Source: Flavobacterium sp. RSP15 (lineage in GTDB: Bacteria; Bacteroidota; Bacteroidia; Flavobacteriales; Flavobacteriaceae). Taken from it: 64,000 nucleotides of DNA. The notes beneath the pieces were generated by a model. That model was not told the origin of the DNA. It saw only the letters and a program-made list of their open reading frames with translations, and ran no database searches. A program made the translations under genes and the position numbers. Each line of letters begins with the position of its first letter. Within the stretch, counting starts at the first letter, position 1. Below are positions 1 to 9,396 of this stretch, one piece after another. Location: assembly GCF_003968755.1 (NCBI RefSeq), contig NZ_RYDL01000003.1, positions 1 to 64,000 on the forward strand, written 5' to 3'.

Positions 1-33
1 TTAATTTTGCAAAACTAAAATACGATTTTTACT

Positions 34-62
34 AAGAAGCCATTAATTTGGCTTCTTTTTTT
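34..62 (+). terminator. Rho-independent terminator of an upstream gene outside the window
   Basis: An 8-bp stem, AAGAAGCC at 34-41 with GGCTTCTT at 50-57, has an 8-base loop and runs into a T tract to 62. It faces rightwards, so it would end a plus-strand transcript coming from left of the window. Confidence 0.7.
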
Positions 63-414
63 ATCGGACAACAATGATTATAAAAGTAAAAATTAGCACC
101 ATCCATCCAAATGTAGAAAAAGGAAGACAAAAAGAAACAAAATTTAAAAAGAAGGCTTTAGATGTGTTTACTTTACGCATAAAAAAAAGTTAATGTGGGA
201 ATTATGTAAGTCTTATTCCTCATAATATTTTTATCTTTGTTATTCAATAATTGTTATTACAAACTAGAACAATTTTATTTTTTTCAAAAAACCAATCTAC
301 TTCGTAAAAATTTCCTTACCAATTATTGAACTATACATGCTAAAACCATCTGTTTTACATTATAAATTATTTTTGGCAGAAGCCAAAAATTAATCTTCTT
401 TAAATATTAGAATT
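63..414. other. Intergenic stretch before the first gene
   Basis: About 350 bases, very AT-rich. The only thing seen is a 39-codon open frame at 74-193 that is Lys-rich and has no recognisable family. A possible -7 element TATTTTTG lies at 368-375, about 40 bases before the first gene, but no good -33 TTG is at the right distance. Confidence 0.4.
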
Positions 415-1797
415 ATGGCCATACAAACAACGAATCCCGCAACAAACAAAATTTTGAAATCATTTGATGAAATGACCGACAAGCAAGTAGATGATGCCAT
501 TGTACAAGCTGCCAATACCTTCCAAGATTGGAAAAAAACATCATATTCTGAAAGAGCGGCTGTTTTAAACAAAGTAGCTTCTTTAATGAGAGAGAAAAAA
601 ACAGCTTTGGCTACTTTGATCACACTCGAAATGGGAAAACTATTTTCTCAGGCAGAAGGTGAAGTTGAATTAAGTGCTAATATATTAGATTATTATGCTA
701 AAAATGGCGAAACCTTTTTGGCCGATAAAAAATTAGAGCCTGAACTTGGCGAAGCCATTATCAGATCAAGCCCAATTGGGGTTTTACTGGGTGTTCAACC
801 GTGGAATTTCCCTTTTTATCAGGTAGCGCGTTTTATTGCGCCAAACATTATGGTGGGAAACACTATCTTGATAAAACACGCTTCTATGGTTCCTCAATGT
901 GCAATTGCAATTCAAGATTTATTTAAAGAAGCGCAAGCGCCAATTGGATTATACACTAATTTGTTAATCTCAGGAAAGAGAGCTTCAGCCATTGTTTCTG
1001 ACAAAAGAATCAAAGGTGTTTCACTTACCGGTAGTGAAGCCGCTGGTGCAAGTTTAGCTGCAGAAGCTGGTAAAAACCTTAAGAAATCAGTTTTAGAATT
1101 AGGAGGTAATGATGCCTTAATCGTTTTAGAAGATGCCGATATTGATAAAACTGTAGAATGGGCCGTAGTTGGACGAATGAACAATAATGGACAAAGCTGT
1201 ATTGCTTCCAAAAGAATTATTGCTATAGAAGCTATTGCTGATGAATTTATCGAAAAGTACACAGCCAAACTAGCTAAATTAAAAGTAGGAGATCCAATGG
1301 ATTCAAATACAGAATTAGGTCCATTGAGTAGTGAAGAAGCTTTATTACACTTAGTAGATCAAGTGGAAAGATCAGTTGCTGCTGGAGCTACCGTTTTACT
1401 CGGAGGAAAAAGAGTTGATGGTCCGGGAGCCTTTATGGAACCTACCATTCTAACGGATCTAAATCCTGAAATTCCAGCATATCACGAAGAATTATTCGGA
1501 CCAGTTTCCTCTTTTTACAGAGTAAAAGACGAAGCTGCTGCAATTGCCTTGGCGAATGATTCTGATTTTGGTTTAGGAGGATCCATATTTACTAAAGATA
1601 TCGAACGTGGAAAACGACTTGCTGATCAGATTGATTCTGGAATGGTATTTATCAATCACCCAACTTGGACACAAGCCGATTTACCTTTTGGAGGAACCAA
1701 AGGTTCTGGTTACGGTAGAGAACTCTCTGAAATTGGAATTCATGAATTTGTAAATAAAAAATTAATTCGTGTCAGTGGAATATCTGATCCGTTCTAG
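415..1797 (+). CDS. gabD: NAD(P)-dependent succinate-semialdehyde dehydrogenase (aldehyde dehydrogenase family)
   Basis: This 460-residue aldehyde dehydrogenase most resembles the short succinate-semialdehyde dehydrogenase group, which oxidises succinate semialdehyde to succinate in the cytoplasm (GABA shunt end reaction). The N-terminus starts directly in the family-typical IQTTNPATNK segment, so the ATG at 415 is convincing. The catalytic glutamate is in LELGGND and the nucleophilic cysteine in NNGQSC, both intact, and the C-terminal LPFGGTKGSGYGRE segment is typical. Aconitase follows 55 bases downstream on the same strand, so the two could be co-transcribed near the TCA cycle entry of succinate. 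The exact aldehyde substrate is inferred; the family call is firm. Confidence 0.88.
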   Translation: MAIQTTNPATNKILKSFDEMTDKQVDDAIVQAANTFQDWKKTSYSERAAVLNKVASLMREKKTALATLITLEMGKLFSQAEGEVELSANILDYYAKNGETFLADKKLEPELGEAIIRSSPIGVLLGVQPWNFPFYQVARFIAPNIMVGNTILIKHASMVPQCAIAIQDLFKEAQAPIGLYTNLLISGKRASAIVSDKRIKGVSLTGSEAAGASLAAEAGKNLKKSVLELGGNDALIVLEDADIDKTVEWAVVGRMNNNGQSCIASKRIIAIEAIADEFIEKYTAKLAKLKVGDPMDSNTELGPLSSEEALLHLVDQVERSVAAGATVLLGGKRVDGPGAFMEPTILTDLNPEIPAYHEELFGPVSSFYRVKDEAAAIALANDSDFGLGGSIFTKDIERGKRLADQIDSGMVFINHPTWTQADLPFGGTKGSGYGRELSEIGIHEFVNKKLIRVSGISDPF

Positions 1798-1852
1798 AAT
1801 AAAACAATATCTCGATTTTTAGATTTAAGAAAAGTATCTAAACGCACAAAAT

Positions 1853-3817
1853 ATGTCAAAATTAAACGTTAGTCAAAAATTAATCCAATCGCATCTTTTA
1901 CATGGTGAAATGATTGCGGGTCAAGAAATTGGAATCCGGATAGATCAGGCATTATTGCAAGATGCAACCGGAACATTGGTCCAATTAGAATTAGAAGCCA
2001 TGGGTCTAAAAAAAGCCAAAACGGAAGTTGCGGTTCAATATGTGGATCACAATCTTTTGCAAACAGATTCTAAAAATGCCGATGACCATTTATTTTTACT
2101 TTCGGCGGCACAAAGATTTGGTCTTTGGTACAGTCGTCCCGGAAATGGCGTAAGTCACCCGGTGCACATGGAACGTTTTGGCAAACCCGGAAAAACACTC
2201 GTTGGGTCCGATAGTCATTCTTGTGCTGCAGGATCTTTGGGAATGTTAGCCATTGGAACCGGTGGTTTAGATGTTGCAGCTGCAATTGCAGGTCAACCTT
2301 ATTTTGTCAAAATGCCAAAAGTAATGGGTGTAGAACTCAGCGGTAAACTACCCGATTGGGTTAGTGCCAAAGATGTTATTCTAGAAATGCTAAGACGCTA
2401 TGATGTAAAAGGCGGAGTGGGAAAAATTATAGAATATTATGGTGAAGGATTGAAAAATCTGAGTGTGATGGACCGTCATGTTATTGCCAATATGGGCGCC
2501 GAATTAGGTGCTACAACAACTGTATTCCCCAGTGATGATGAAACCAAACGGTTTTTAATTTCCCAAAATCGGGAATCTGACTGGACGGAATTAATTGCCG
2601 ATTCAGGAGCAACTTATGATGAATATGCAGGAATTAATTTAAACGATTTGGTTCCTTTAATTGCACTGCCCACAAGTCCTGGAAATGTAGTTACCGTGAG
2701 TGAAGTTACCGGAAAAACAATTGGTCAGGTCGTTATAGGCTCTTCGGCAAATCCTGGATTACGAGATTTTTGGATTGCCGGAGCCATTGTAAAGGATAAA
2801 ACCATTAACAGTGCAGTTTCATTTGATGTCAATCCTACATCTAGACAGACAATTCAAAACATGCTAAAAAATTTTACTTTTGCAAATTTGATTACTGCTG
2901 GTGCTCGTTTTCATCAATCAGGTTGTATGGGTTGTATAGGAATGGGGCAAGCTCCCGCTACCGGAACAATCAGTTTAAGAACCATGCCTCGAAATTTCCC
3001 AAGTCGTTCTGGAACAGAAGATGATCAGGTTTATTTGTGTAGTCCCGAAACGGCTGCTGCATCTGCCCTGACAGGAAAAATCACAGATCCTAGAGATATG
3101 GAAAAAATCTATGGCATGAAATATCCTAAATTTGAGAATCCTGAAGTAGAAATTATCAATACTGATATGCTAGTAGCTCCATTAGAAGATGGATCAGGAG
3201 TTGAATTACACAAAGGTCCAAATATCAAATCGATTCCTGAAATTGAAGCTTTACAACAAGACTATCGAATTCCTATTTTATTAAAAATGGGCGATAATGT
3301 ATCTACAGATGAAATTTTGAAAGCTGGAGCCGATGTACTTCCCTTAAGAAGTAATATTCCTGAAATCAGTAAATATGCTTTTAGTGTGATCGATCCTAGT
3401 TTTTATGACCGAGCCATGAAATCTAAAAAAGAATTTGGTGGACATATCGTTATTGCAAAAGAAAATTATGCCCAAGGTTCCAGTCGGGAACATGCCGCTC
3501 TTGCTCCTAAATATTTGGGACAAGTGGCTGTTATTGCCCAAAGTTATGCCCGTATTGCTTGGCAAAATTTAGTCAATTTTGGAATTGTGCCTTTAGAATT
3601 TATAAATGTTTCTGATTATGACAAAATGGAACAGGGAGATTTGATCCGTTTTAAAAACCTCCGTGAAGATGTTGTCAATAGAAATAATATAAAAGTAGTG
3701 ATCGAAAAAGGGGACGGAAGCACTTTAGAATTTGAAACCAAACACAGTTTAAGTGATCGTCAAATTAACGTACTTGCAAAAGGAGGTATCATAAATGATT
3801 TCAGAACCAAACTATAA
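1853..3817 (+). CDS. Aconitate hydratase (Aquifex-type, about 650 residues)
   Basis: A [4Fe-4S] dehydratase that interconverts citrate and isocitrate in the TCA cycle. At 654 residues it matches the shorter Aquifex-type aconitase group rather than the roughly 890-residue AcnA or the roughly 755-residue mitochondrial-like form. Cluster ligands are visible: one cysteine in GSDSHSCAAGS and two in GCMGCIGMG. The C-terminal swivel domain contains the substrate-binding NYAQGSSREHAAL. It lies between the semialdehyde dehydrogenase and an oxidoreductase on the same strand. Flavobacteria often carry another, longer aconitase, so whether this is the main enzyme cannot be told from the window. A homoaconitase or isopropylmalate isomerase role is less likely given the full fused two-domain length. 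Confidence 0.85.
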   Translation: MSKLNVSQKLIQSHLLHGEMIAGQEIGIRIDQALLQDATGTLVQLELEAMGLKKAKTEVAVQYVDHNLLQTDSKNADDHLFLLSAAQRFGLWYSRPGNGVSHPVHMERFGKPGKTLVGSDSHSCAAGSLGMLAIGTGGLDVAAAIAGQPYFVKMPKVMGVELSGKLPDWVSAKDVILEMLRRYDVKGGVGKIIEYYGEGLKNLSVMDRHVIANMGAELGATTTVFPSDDETKRFLISQNRESDWTELIADSGATYDEYAGINLNDLVPLIALPTSPGNVVTVSEVTGKTIGQVVIGSSANPGLRDFWIAGAIVKDKTINSAVSFDVNPTSRQTIQNMLKNFTFANLITAGARFHQSGCMGCIGMGQAPATGTISLRTMPRNFPSRSGTEDDQVYLCSPETAAASALTGKITDPRDMEKIYGMKYPKFENPEVEIINTDMLVAPLEDGSGVELHKGPNIKSIPEIEALQQDYRIPILLKMGDNVSTDEILKAGADVLPLRSNIPEISKYAFSVIDPSFYDRAMKSKKEFGGHIVIAKENYAQGSSREHAALAPKYLGQVAVIAQSYARIAWQNLVNFGIVPLEFINVSDYDKMEQGDLIRFKNLREDVVNRNNIKVVIEKGDGSTLEFETKHSLSDRQINVLAKGGIINDFRTKL

Positions 3818-3893
3818 ATTAGTTTTAAAAAGGAAACAGGAAACAAAACTTCATTAACGAATGGCTAATGGAGTTTTTATTAAACTAAAAAAA

Positions 3894-4892
3894 ATGAAAA
3901 CGAAACAAATCGTACTAGCATCTAGACCTAATGGAATTCCAACATTGGATGATTTTAGATCTGAAAATATAGAATTAGACGATCTAAAAAAAGGAGAAGT
4001 CCTTTTAAAAGGATTGTATTATTCCGTCGATCCCTATATGCGCGGTCGAATGAATGAAGGAAAATCGTATGTACCTCAATTTGAATTAGACCAACCTATA
4101 GAGGGCGGAGTTTTAGCTACTGTAGTAGAATCAAAATCCGATCTTTTCCAAACAGGAGATACTGTTCTGGGCGCTTTGCCTTGGAGCGAACAAATGATTG
4201 CCTCTGAAAAAGGCCTGCAAAAAATTGAATCAACAGTAGAATCCCTAACATATTATTTAGGAATACTAGGAATGACAGGACTTACCGCTTATTTTGGTCT
4301 AATGCAAATTGGAAAACCAAAAGCGGGAGAAACCGTTGTGGTATCAGGAGCAGCAGGAGCCGTTGGGATAGTAGTAGGCCAACTTGCAAAAATCCAAGGT
4401 GCTCGTGTAATAGGAATTGCCGGTTCTGATGAAAAAGTAAAAATGCTAAAAGAAGAATTTGGCTATGACGAAGTCGTCAATTACAAAACAAATACCAATA
4501 TGAAATCCACAATTGCTAAATTATGTCCAAACGGTGTGGATGTTTATTTTGACAATGTAGGTGGCAGTATTTCTGATGCGGTTATCGAAAACCTGAATTT
4601 TCATTCCAGAATTGCTTTGTGTGGACAAATTTCCCTTTACAACAGCACCGAAATACCAATGGGACCCCGAATCCAACCCATGTTATTAACCCGAAGTGTA
4701 TTAATGCAGGGTTTTATTATCAATAATTTTCAAAAAGACTTTCCAGAAGGAATTGCACACTTATCAAAATGGGTCAATGAAGGAAAATTGAAGTTTATAG
4801 AAACTATAGTAGAAGGTTTTGATCAATTACCTACGGCACTACTTGGTTTATTTAAAGGAGAAAACAATGGAAAAATGATTGTGAAAAGATAA
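3894..4892 (+). CDS. NADP-dependent medium-chain oxidoreductase (zinc-independent quinone oxidoreductase / CurA-like)
   Basis: A 332-residue MDR-superfamily reductase without zinc ligands, like the YfmJ/CurA/leukotriene B4 12-hydroxydehydrogenase group, which reduces the double bond of alpha,beta-unsaturated carbonyls with NADPH. Seen in sequence: the family N-terminus MKTKQIVLASRPNGIPT, the VDPYMRGRMNEG motif, and the nucleotide-binding loop VVSGAAGAVGIVVGQLAK. The frame is open from an ATG at 3861, but the extra 11 residues do not match the family, so the start at 3894 is preferred. It is the third gene of a same-strand run, about 75 bases after aconitase, and a clear terminator follows. 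The physiological substrate is unknown. Confidence 0.82.
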   Translation: MKTKQIVLASRPNGIPTLDDFRSENIELDDLKKGEVLLKGLYYSVDPYMRGRMNEGKSYVPQFELDQPIEGGVLATVVESKSDLFQTGDTVLGALPWSEQMIASEKGLQKIESTVESLTYYLGILGMTGLTAYFGLMQIGKPKAGETVVVSGAAGAVGIVVGQLAKIQGARVIGIAGSDEKVKMLKEEFGYDEVVNYKTNTNMKSTIAKLCPNGVDVYFDNVGGSISDAVIENLNFHSRIALCGQISLYNSTEIPMGPRIQPMLLTRSVLMQGFIINNFQKDFPEGIAHLSKWVNEGKLKFIETIVEGFDQLPTALLGLFKGENNGKMIVKR

Positions 4893-4921
4893 TTTATCCG
4901 AGTCAAATAAATAGAAAATAG

Positions 4922-4951
4922 CCGGTACTTATAATTAAGTACCGGATTTTT
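4922..4951 (+). terminator. Terminator after the oxidoreductase
   Basis: A perfect 9-bp stem, CCGGTACTT (4922-4930) with AAGTACCGG (4937-4945), is followed by ATTTTTG. It closes the 415-4892 gene run. The rest of the 302-base gap up to 5195 shows no gene. Confidence 0.8.
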
Positions 4952-5194
4952 GTTTTATAATTAACCCCAACCATTCAATCAACAAAGTCTCTACCGCTAA
5001 CTGTTGTTTGCTATTTATTGTAATCAATCAGCATTTCCTCATGTCCAAAGGATAAGGAATAATTACAATATTGTATTCACAATTTATATAACCACTCCAT
5101 TTATTCCTGTTAAAGAAATTAGTAAGATTAGGAATTTCAACGCTAAATTCTTTTATTTGAAAAATATTAAACAACCAAATCCAATCTACACGGA

Positions 5195-6196
5195 ATGAAA
5201 TCTTATACAATCCAAGAAATTAATGCGATTCTTAATGGCGTAATTATAGGGAATACTACCCAAAACATTACTGCTCCTGAACAATTAGAAATGGCTACCG
5301 CTTCCGAAATTTCATTCATTGGAAACAAAAAATACGAAAAATTATGGTTTACTTCCAATGCTTGTGCGGCAGTGGTCAATGAAGATATTGCTATAGAACC
5401 CGGAGAAAATAGAGCTTTCATAAAAGTTAAAAATGCTGATTTAGCGATGTCTCAGGTACTAGAACTCTTTGCTCCACCAACACCAGTATTTACTATTGAC
5501 ATTCATCCCAGTGCTGTGATTGATCCAACTGCCTCTATTTGCACTGGTGCCCGAATTGGTGCTGGCTGTTATATAGGACCTAATGTCATAATTGGAGACA
5601 ACTCCACTGTATATCCTAATGTGACCATTCTAGATGAATGTACGATTGGTAAAAACACAGTAATCTGGTCAGGAACGGTTATCAGAGAACGATGTCACAT
5701 TGGCAATGATTGTATTTTACATCCTAATGCGACTATAGGTGCGGATGGTTTTGGTTTTCGGCCTGACCCACAAAGAGGTTTGGTCAAAATTCCGCAAATT
5801 GGAAATGTAATTATTGGTAATAGTGTCGAAATTGGCGCTAATACCTGTGTGGACAGAGGCAAATTCAGTTCAACCATTTTAGGTGACGGCTGTAAAATTG
5901 ATAATCTAGTCCAAATTGGGCATAACAGCAAACTAGGTAAGTTTTGTATTATGGCTGGAAACAGTGGATTAGCAGGCTCTGTAACATTAGGAAATGGCGT
6001 AATCATTGGCGGAAGCGCTTCTATAAAGGATCACACCACCATAGGCGATGGTGCGATTGTAGGTGCCGGTTCCGGTGTAACAGGAGATATCCCTGCAGGA
6101 AAAACCATGCTAGGGTATCCGGCCGTTGAAGCTCGTGATGCACTCAAACAATGGGCAATTTTAAAAAGACTTGTAAATGAATCCAAACATAAATAA
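5195..6196 (+). CDS. LpxD-like UDP-3-O-acylglucosamine N-acyltransferase
   Basis: A 333-residue left-handed beta-helix acyltransferase. The N-terminal ~100 residues look like the LpxD uridine-binding domain (AAVVNEDI, FIKVKNADLAMSQVLELF), followed by many hexapeptide repeats of the IGxxxxIGxN type and a short helical tail (KQWAILKRL). The catalytic histidine region VQIGHNSKLG matches LpxD (QIAHNxxIG). LpxD transfers 3-hydroxyacyl chains to UDP-glucosamine in lipid A synthesis at the inner membrane. It is not next to lpxA, lpxC or fabZ. Bacteroidota often carry a second LpxD-like protein besides the one in the lipid A operon, and this isolated copy may be that paralogue. I therefore give no symbol. 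Confidence 0.8.
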   Translation: MKSYTIQEINAILNGVIIGNTTQNITAPEQLEMATASEISFIGNKKYEKLWFTSNACAAVVNEDIAIEPGENRAFIKVKNADLAMSQVLELFAPPTPVFTIDIHPSAVIDPTASICTGARIGAGCYIGPNVIIGDNSTVYPNVTILDECTIGKNTVIWSGTVIRERCHIGNDCILHPNATIGADGFGFRPDPQRGLVKIPQIGNVIIGNSVEIGANTCVDRGKFSSTILGDGCKIDNLVQIGHNSKLGKFCIMAGNSGLAGSVTLGNGVIIGGSASIKDHTTIGDGAIVGAGSGVTGDIPAGKTMLGYPAVEARDALKQWAILKRLVNESKHK

Positions 6197-6218
6197 CCTT
6201 TTTTTTTATTAAATTCAT

Positions 6219-6248
6219 AAAAAAGCAGGAGGTAACTTCTGTTTTTTT
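6219..6248 (+). terminator. Probable terminator after the LpxD-like gene
   Basis: An imperfect hairpin (A-rich arm with CAG pairing to CTG) is followed by a run of seven T. It lies just after the LpxD-like stop codon. The stem is weak. Confidence 0.45.
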
Positions 6249-6351
6249 GTTTTTAAATCAAAAAAATATTCCGTTTTCTTTCTAAACCAATAAAATTTAT
6301 TTACTTGAATTTTGTATTTTAGCCCAAAATTATTTTTAACATTCTTTCATC

Positions 6352-7980
6352 ATGGATTTAAACTTCAACAAAAACGAAGACCACAATAAACTTTTAATTT
6401 CCGCATTGCGACAAAAATTAAGCATAGTTAAATTAGGCGGCGGTGAAAAACGCATTCAAAAATTACATGGTGAAGGCAAAATGACCGCTCGTGAACGTAT
6501 TGATTATTTATTGGATCCAAAAGCGAAATGCATTGAAATTGGAGCATTTGTTGGTGAAGGAATGTATGCAGAACACGGTGGATGCCCATCAGGTGGTGTT
6601 GTGGTAAAAATAGGATACATCAGAGGCAAACAATGTATTGTTGTAGCCAATGATGCTACCGTAAAAGCGGGAGCCTGGTTTCCTATAACGGCCAAGAAAA
6701 ACTTACGGGCACAGGAAATTGCTATGGAAAACCGACTGCCAATTATTTATTTAGTAGATAGCGCCGGAGTATATTTGCCTTTGCAAGATGAAATTTTCCC
6801 GGACAAAGAACATTTTGGACGTATTTTTAGAAATAATGCCCAAATGAGCAGCATGGGAATTACCCAAATTGCTGCTGTAATGGGAAGTTGCGTCGCCGGT
6901 GGAGCTTATTTACCCATCATGAGTGACGAAGCTTTGATTGTCGAAAAAACAGGAAGTATTTTCTTGGCAGGAAGTTATCTTGTCAAAGCTGCTATTGGCG
7001 AAAGTATTGATAATGAAACTCTGGGCGGAGCAACCACCCATTGTGAAATTTCCGGTGTGACGGACTATAAAGCCAAAGACGATAAAGATGCATTGGATAA
7101 AATAAAAAATATAGTTGATAAAATAGGTGATTTTGATAAAGCTGGTTTCAGCCGAATTAAATCCCAAAAACCAGCATTAGACGAAAAAGAAATCTACGGT
7201 GTTTTGCCAAAAGCCAGAAATGAGCAGTATGACATGATGGAAATCATCAATCGTTTAGTAGACAATTCAGAATTTGAAGCTTATAAAGACGGCTATGGCC
7301 AAACTATTATCACTGGTTATGCCAGAATAGATGGTTGGGCAGTTGGAATTGTTGCCAACCAACGAAAAGTGGTAAAAACTAAAAATGGTGAAATGCAGTT
7401 TGGTGGCGTAATCTACTCCGATAGTGCAGATAAAGCCACCCGTTTTATTGCCAATTGCAACCAGAAAAAAATCCCATTGATCTTTGTTCAAGATGTTACC
7501 GGATTTATGGTAGGATCTAAATCAGAACATGGCGGAATCATAAAAGACGGTGCCAAAATGGTAAATGCGGTATCCAATTCCGTTGTTCCAAAATTCACTG
7601 TAATTGTAGGAAATTCATATGGTGCTGGAAATTATGCCATGTGCGGAAAAGCGTATGATCCAAGATTAATATTTGCCTGGCCAAGTGCAGAATTAGCGGT
7701 TATGGGCGGAACACAAGCGGCAAAAGTGCTGGCGCAAATTGAAGCTTCTTCGCTTAAAGCAAAAGGAGAACTCGTAGATGAAATAAAAGAAAAAGAATTA
7801 TTTGATAAAATAAAAGCCAGATATGACGAGCAAGTTTCGCCTTATTATGCCGCATCTCGATTATGGACAGATGCTATTATTGATCCCCTAGACACCCGAA
7901 CTTGGATCTCTATGGGAATAGAAGCGGCTAACCACTCGCCTATTGAGAAAAAATTTAACTTAGGTATTATTCAAGTTTAA
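6352..7980 (+). CDS. Acyl-CoA carboxylase, carboxyltransferase (beta) subunit
   Basis: A 542-residue biotin-dependent carboxyltransferase subunit of the propionyl-CoA / methylcrotonyl-CoA / geranyl-CoA carboxylase family. It transfers CO2 from carboxybiotin to an acyl-CoA. Both crotonase-like halves are present. The N half contains GGCPSGGVVVKIGYI, LVDSAGVYLPLQ and CVAGGAYLPIM; the C half contains FVQDVTGFMVGSKSEHGGI, GNSYGAGNYAMCGKAYDPR and WPSAELAVMGG. The QDVTGFMVG and AELAVMGG segments favour a methylcrotonyl-CoA carboxylase-like enzyme (leucine breakdown), but propionyl-CoA carboxylase cannot be excluded. No biotin-carboxylase subunit is adjacent; it must be encoded elsewhere. Confidence 0.85.
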   Translation: MDLNFNKNEDHNKLLISALRQKLSIVKLGGGEKRIQKLHGEGKMTARERIDYLLDPKAKCIEIGAFVGEGMYAEHGGCPSGGVVVKIGYIRGKQCIVVANDATVKAGAWFPITAKKNLRAQEIAMENRLPIIYLVDSAGVYLPLQDEIFPDKEHFGRIFRNNAQMSSMGITQIAAVMGSCVAGGAYLPIMSDEALIVEKTGSIFLAGSYLVKAAIGESIDNETLGGATTHCEISGVTDYKAKDDKDALDKIKNIVDKIGDFDKAGFSRIKSQKPALDEKEIYGVLPKARNEQYDMMEIINRLVDNSEFEAYKDGYGQTIITGYARIDGWAVGIVANQRKVVKTKNGEMQFGGVIYSDSADKATRFIANCNQKKIPLIFVQDVTGFMVGSKSEHGGIIKDGAKMVNAVSNSVVPKFTVIVGNSYGAGNYAMCGKAYDPRLIFAWPSAELAVMGGTQAAKVLAQIEASSLKAKGELVDEIKEKELFDKIKARYDEQVSPYYAASRLWTDAIIDPLDTRTWISMGIEAANHSPIEKKFNLGIIQV

Positions 7981-8298
7981 CTCCTAATTTACTGGAACTT
8001 ATATTTATTATTTTGTACATATATAATTGCCTTTATTCAAAGGATTGATAGTTATAGCATTAGCCCCTTTGCAAAATAACGTGCTGAAAATCTAAACCAA
8101 ATTCGTTTTAATTATTTAAGATACTTACTTACGCTGTACTTATAAATTGAGACGGCATTATCAGTAGTTTATTCGCAAAAGCTAATAGATTATTCTATTT
8201 GAACAAAAAAACAATCAAAGTTTAGTTTTCTTTAACAATTATAATTTATTATATTAAAATTCAGTAACTTAGTACTAAATATTTAAAACTATAGTATT
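7981..8298. other. Gap of about 318 bases with nothing recognised
   Basis: No open frame of note, no strong hairpin and no transposase remnant were recognised. It presumably contains the 3' UTR of the carboxylase gene and the promoter of the DoxX gene. Confidence 0.4.
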
Positions 8299-8721
8299 AT
8301 GAATAGCGTAAAAAATTTAAACAAATGGGCGAATACGCACACTTATTTAACCGTGGATTTGGTACGAATAACACTTGGTGTATTTTTGTTTATGAAAGGA
8401 ATCTCTTTTATAACGAACATCCAATATTTAAATGATTTAATATCGCCAATTGACAGGATTGGTGGCGGAATGTTCCTTATTCACTATATTGCTCCAGCAC
8501 ACATGGTAGGTGGTATAATGATTGCTTTTGGTTTACTGACAAGATGGGCTATAATAGCACAACTTCCCATACTGATAGGTGCTATAGTAGTAAATTTTAT
8601 GGGAGCAATGCATTCCCAAAATTTACTTTTGGCATTGCTAATATTAGGAGCTTGTATATTTTTCTTATTCTATGGAAGCGGAAAAAATTCAGCTGATTAT
8701 TATTTTAAAATGCAGCAATAA
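8299..8721 (+). CDS. DoxX-family membrane protein
   Basis: A 140-residue integral membrane protein with four predicted hydrophobic segments (around residues 18-40, 58-80, 85-105 and 108-128), as expected for the DoxX/DoxD-like family. DoxX proteins are named for the small subunit of archaeal thiosulfate:quinone oxidoreductase; most bacterial members have no defined reaction and some are linked to redox or stress functions. The segment LVRITLGVFLFMKGISF near the N-terminus and HMVGGIMIAFGLLTRWA in the middle are typical. It stands alone, flanked by a strong terminator. Confidence 0.8.
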   Translation: MNSVKNLNKWANTHTYLTVDLVRITLGVFLFMKGISFITNIQYLNDLISPIDRIGGGMFLIHYIAPAHMVGGIMIAFGLLTRWAIIAQLPILIGAIVVNFMGAMHSQNLLLALLILGACIFFLFYGSGKNSADYYFKMQQ

Positions 8722-8771
8722 TTTAATAAAAAGTAACCGTTATTTTGATCAGAATCATTTTTCAGATAATA

Positions 8772-8828
8772 AAAAACCGCTTGTAACAGGATTTACATAA
8801 TCGGTTACAAGCGGTTTTTCTTTTTTTA
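8772..8828 (+). terminator. Strong terminator after the DoxX gene
   Basis: A perfect 16-bp stem (8772-8787 with 8804-8819) is followed by TTTTTCTTTTTTT. It is 50 bases downstream of the DoxX stop codon. Confidence 0.85.
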
Positions 8829-8992
8829 TGATTGATTTTATAATGGAGCTTCAATAAACCAACTTAAGCTTACCTAGAGTTATTTTAAGTAACTCAATGG
8901 TAGGTTGCATTTCTATATTAATTTAAATATTCTTTTTAAATTGACTGTGAAAATTGCTATCTCACCTGTACAGTTTAAACCGGAATGGTTCT

Positions 8993-9217
8993 GGATTTAT
9001 ATTTAAAAAAACATGTTGTAACGCAAACCTTCCACTACATCAACATCCGAAACACTACAAATTGTTTTAAGAAGCAAATACTCTAACATACAAACGGGAC
9101 TTTCTGCCATACGTCCATTCTTGGTGCAGTATTTATTTATTAAGGAAAATCTATTAAATCATTGATCTTTTTCAAAATATTATTCTTTGGAATAATTAAA
9201 TCAAATAACGAAAAATG
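8993..9217 (-). pseudogene. Remnant of a transposase N-terminus (IS1182-like), frameshifted
   Basis: Read on the minus strand from about 9217, one frame gives LFDLIIPKNNILKKIND followed by LIDFP and a stop. After a short deletion a second frame continues with LINKYCTKNGRMAESPVCML, then EYLLLKTICSVSDVDVVEG up to a stop at about 8993. This order (LFDLIIPxxN, then KINDLIDF, then KYCxxNGRxAxSPVxML, then YLLLK, then LSDVDVVERSRYDMSF) matches my recollection of the N-terminus of IS1182-type DDE transposases in Bacteroidota. The conserved R of DVVER is changed to G, a stop follows NMFF, and the rest of the gene is missing. It is a dead fragment; no terminal repeats were identified. Confidence 0.65.
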
Positions 9218-9277
9218 CTTCCTTAAATGTGTTGATTGCTGTTAACTAACATCTAAAAAACTCTTATAATTAGAGCT

Positions 9278-9335
9278 AAATATAGCATAAAAGGAGAATA
9301 AATCATAAGATTTACCCTCCTTTTATGCTATATTT
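9278..9335. terminator. Long perfect inverted repeat, probable terminator of menE (minus strand)
   Basis: A perfect 19-bp inverted repeat, 9278-9296 with 9317-9335, has a loop that itself can pair TAAATC (9299-9304) with GATTTA (9309-9314). It lies 62 bases beyond the menE stop codon and can act in both directions. Its length is greater than a usual terminator stem, so it might instead be the end of the decayed insertion element next to it. Confidence 0.55.
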
Positions 9336-9396
9336 GTTTGTAAAAAGACTTTTTCAGTGCCCTCGTTTTGGTAAGTGCTTTTTTATTAAAAACAAT

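Noticed and set aside
74..193. 39-codon Lys-rich open frame near the left end
   Set aside because: No recognisable family, no promoter and composition like random AT-rich DNA.
3861..3893. Upstream ATG of the oxidoreductase frame
   Set aside because: The additional 11 residues do not match the family; the conserved N-terminus starts at 3894.
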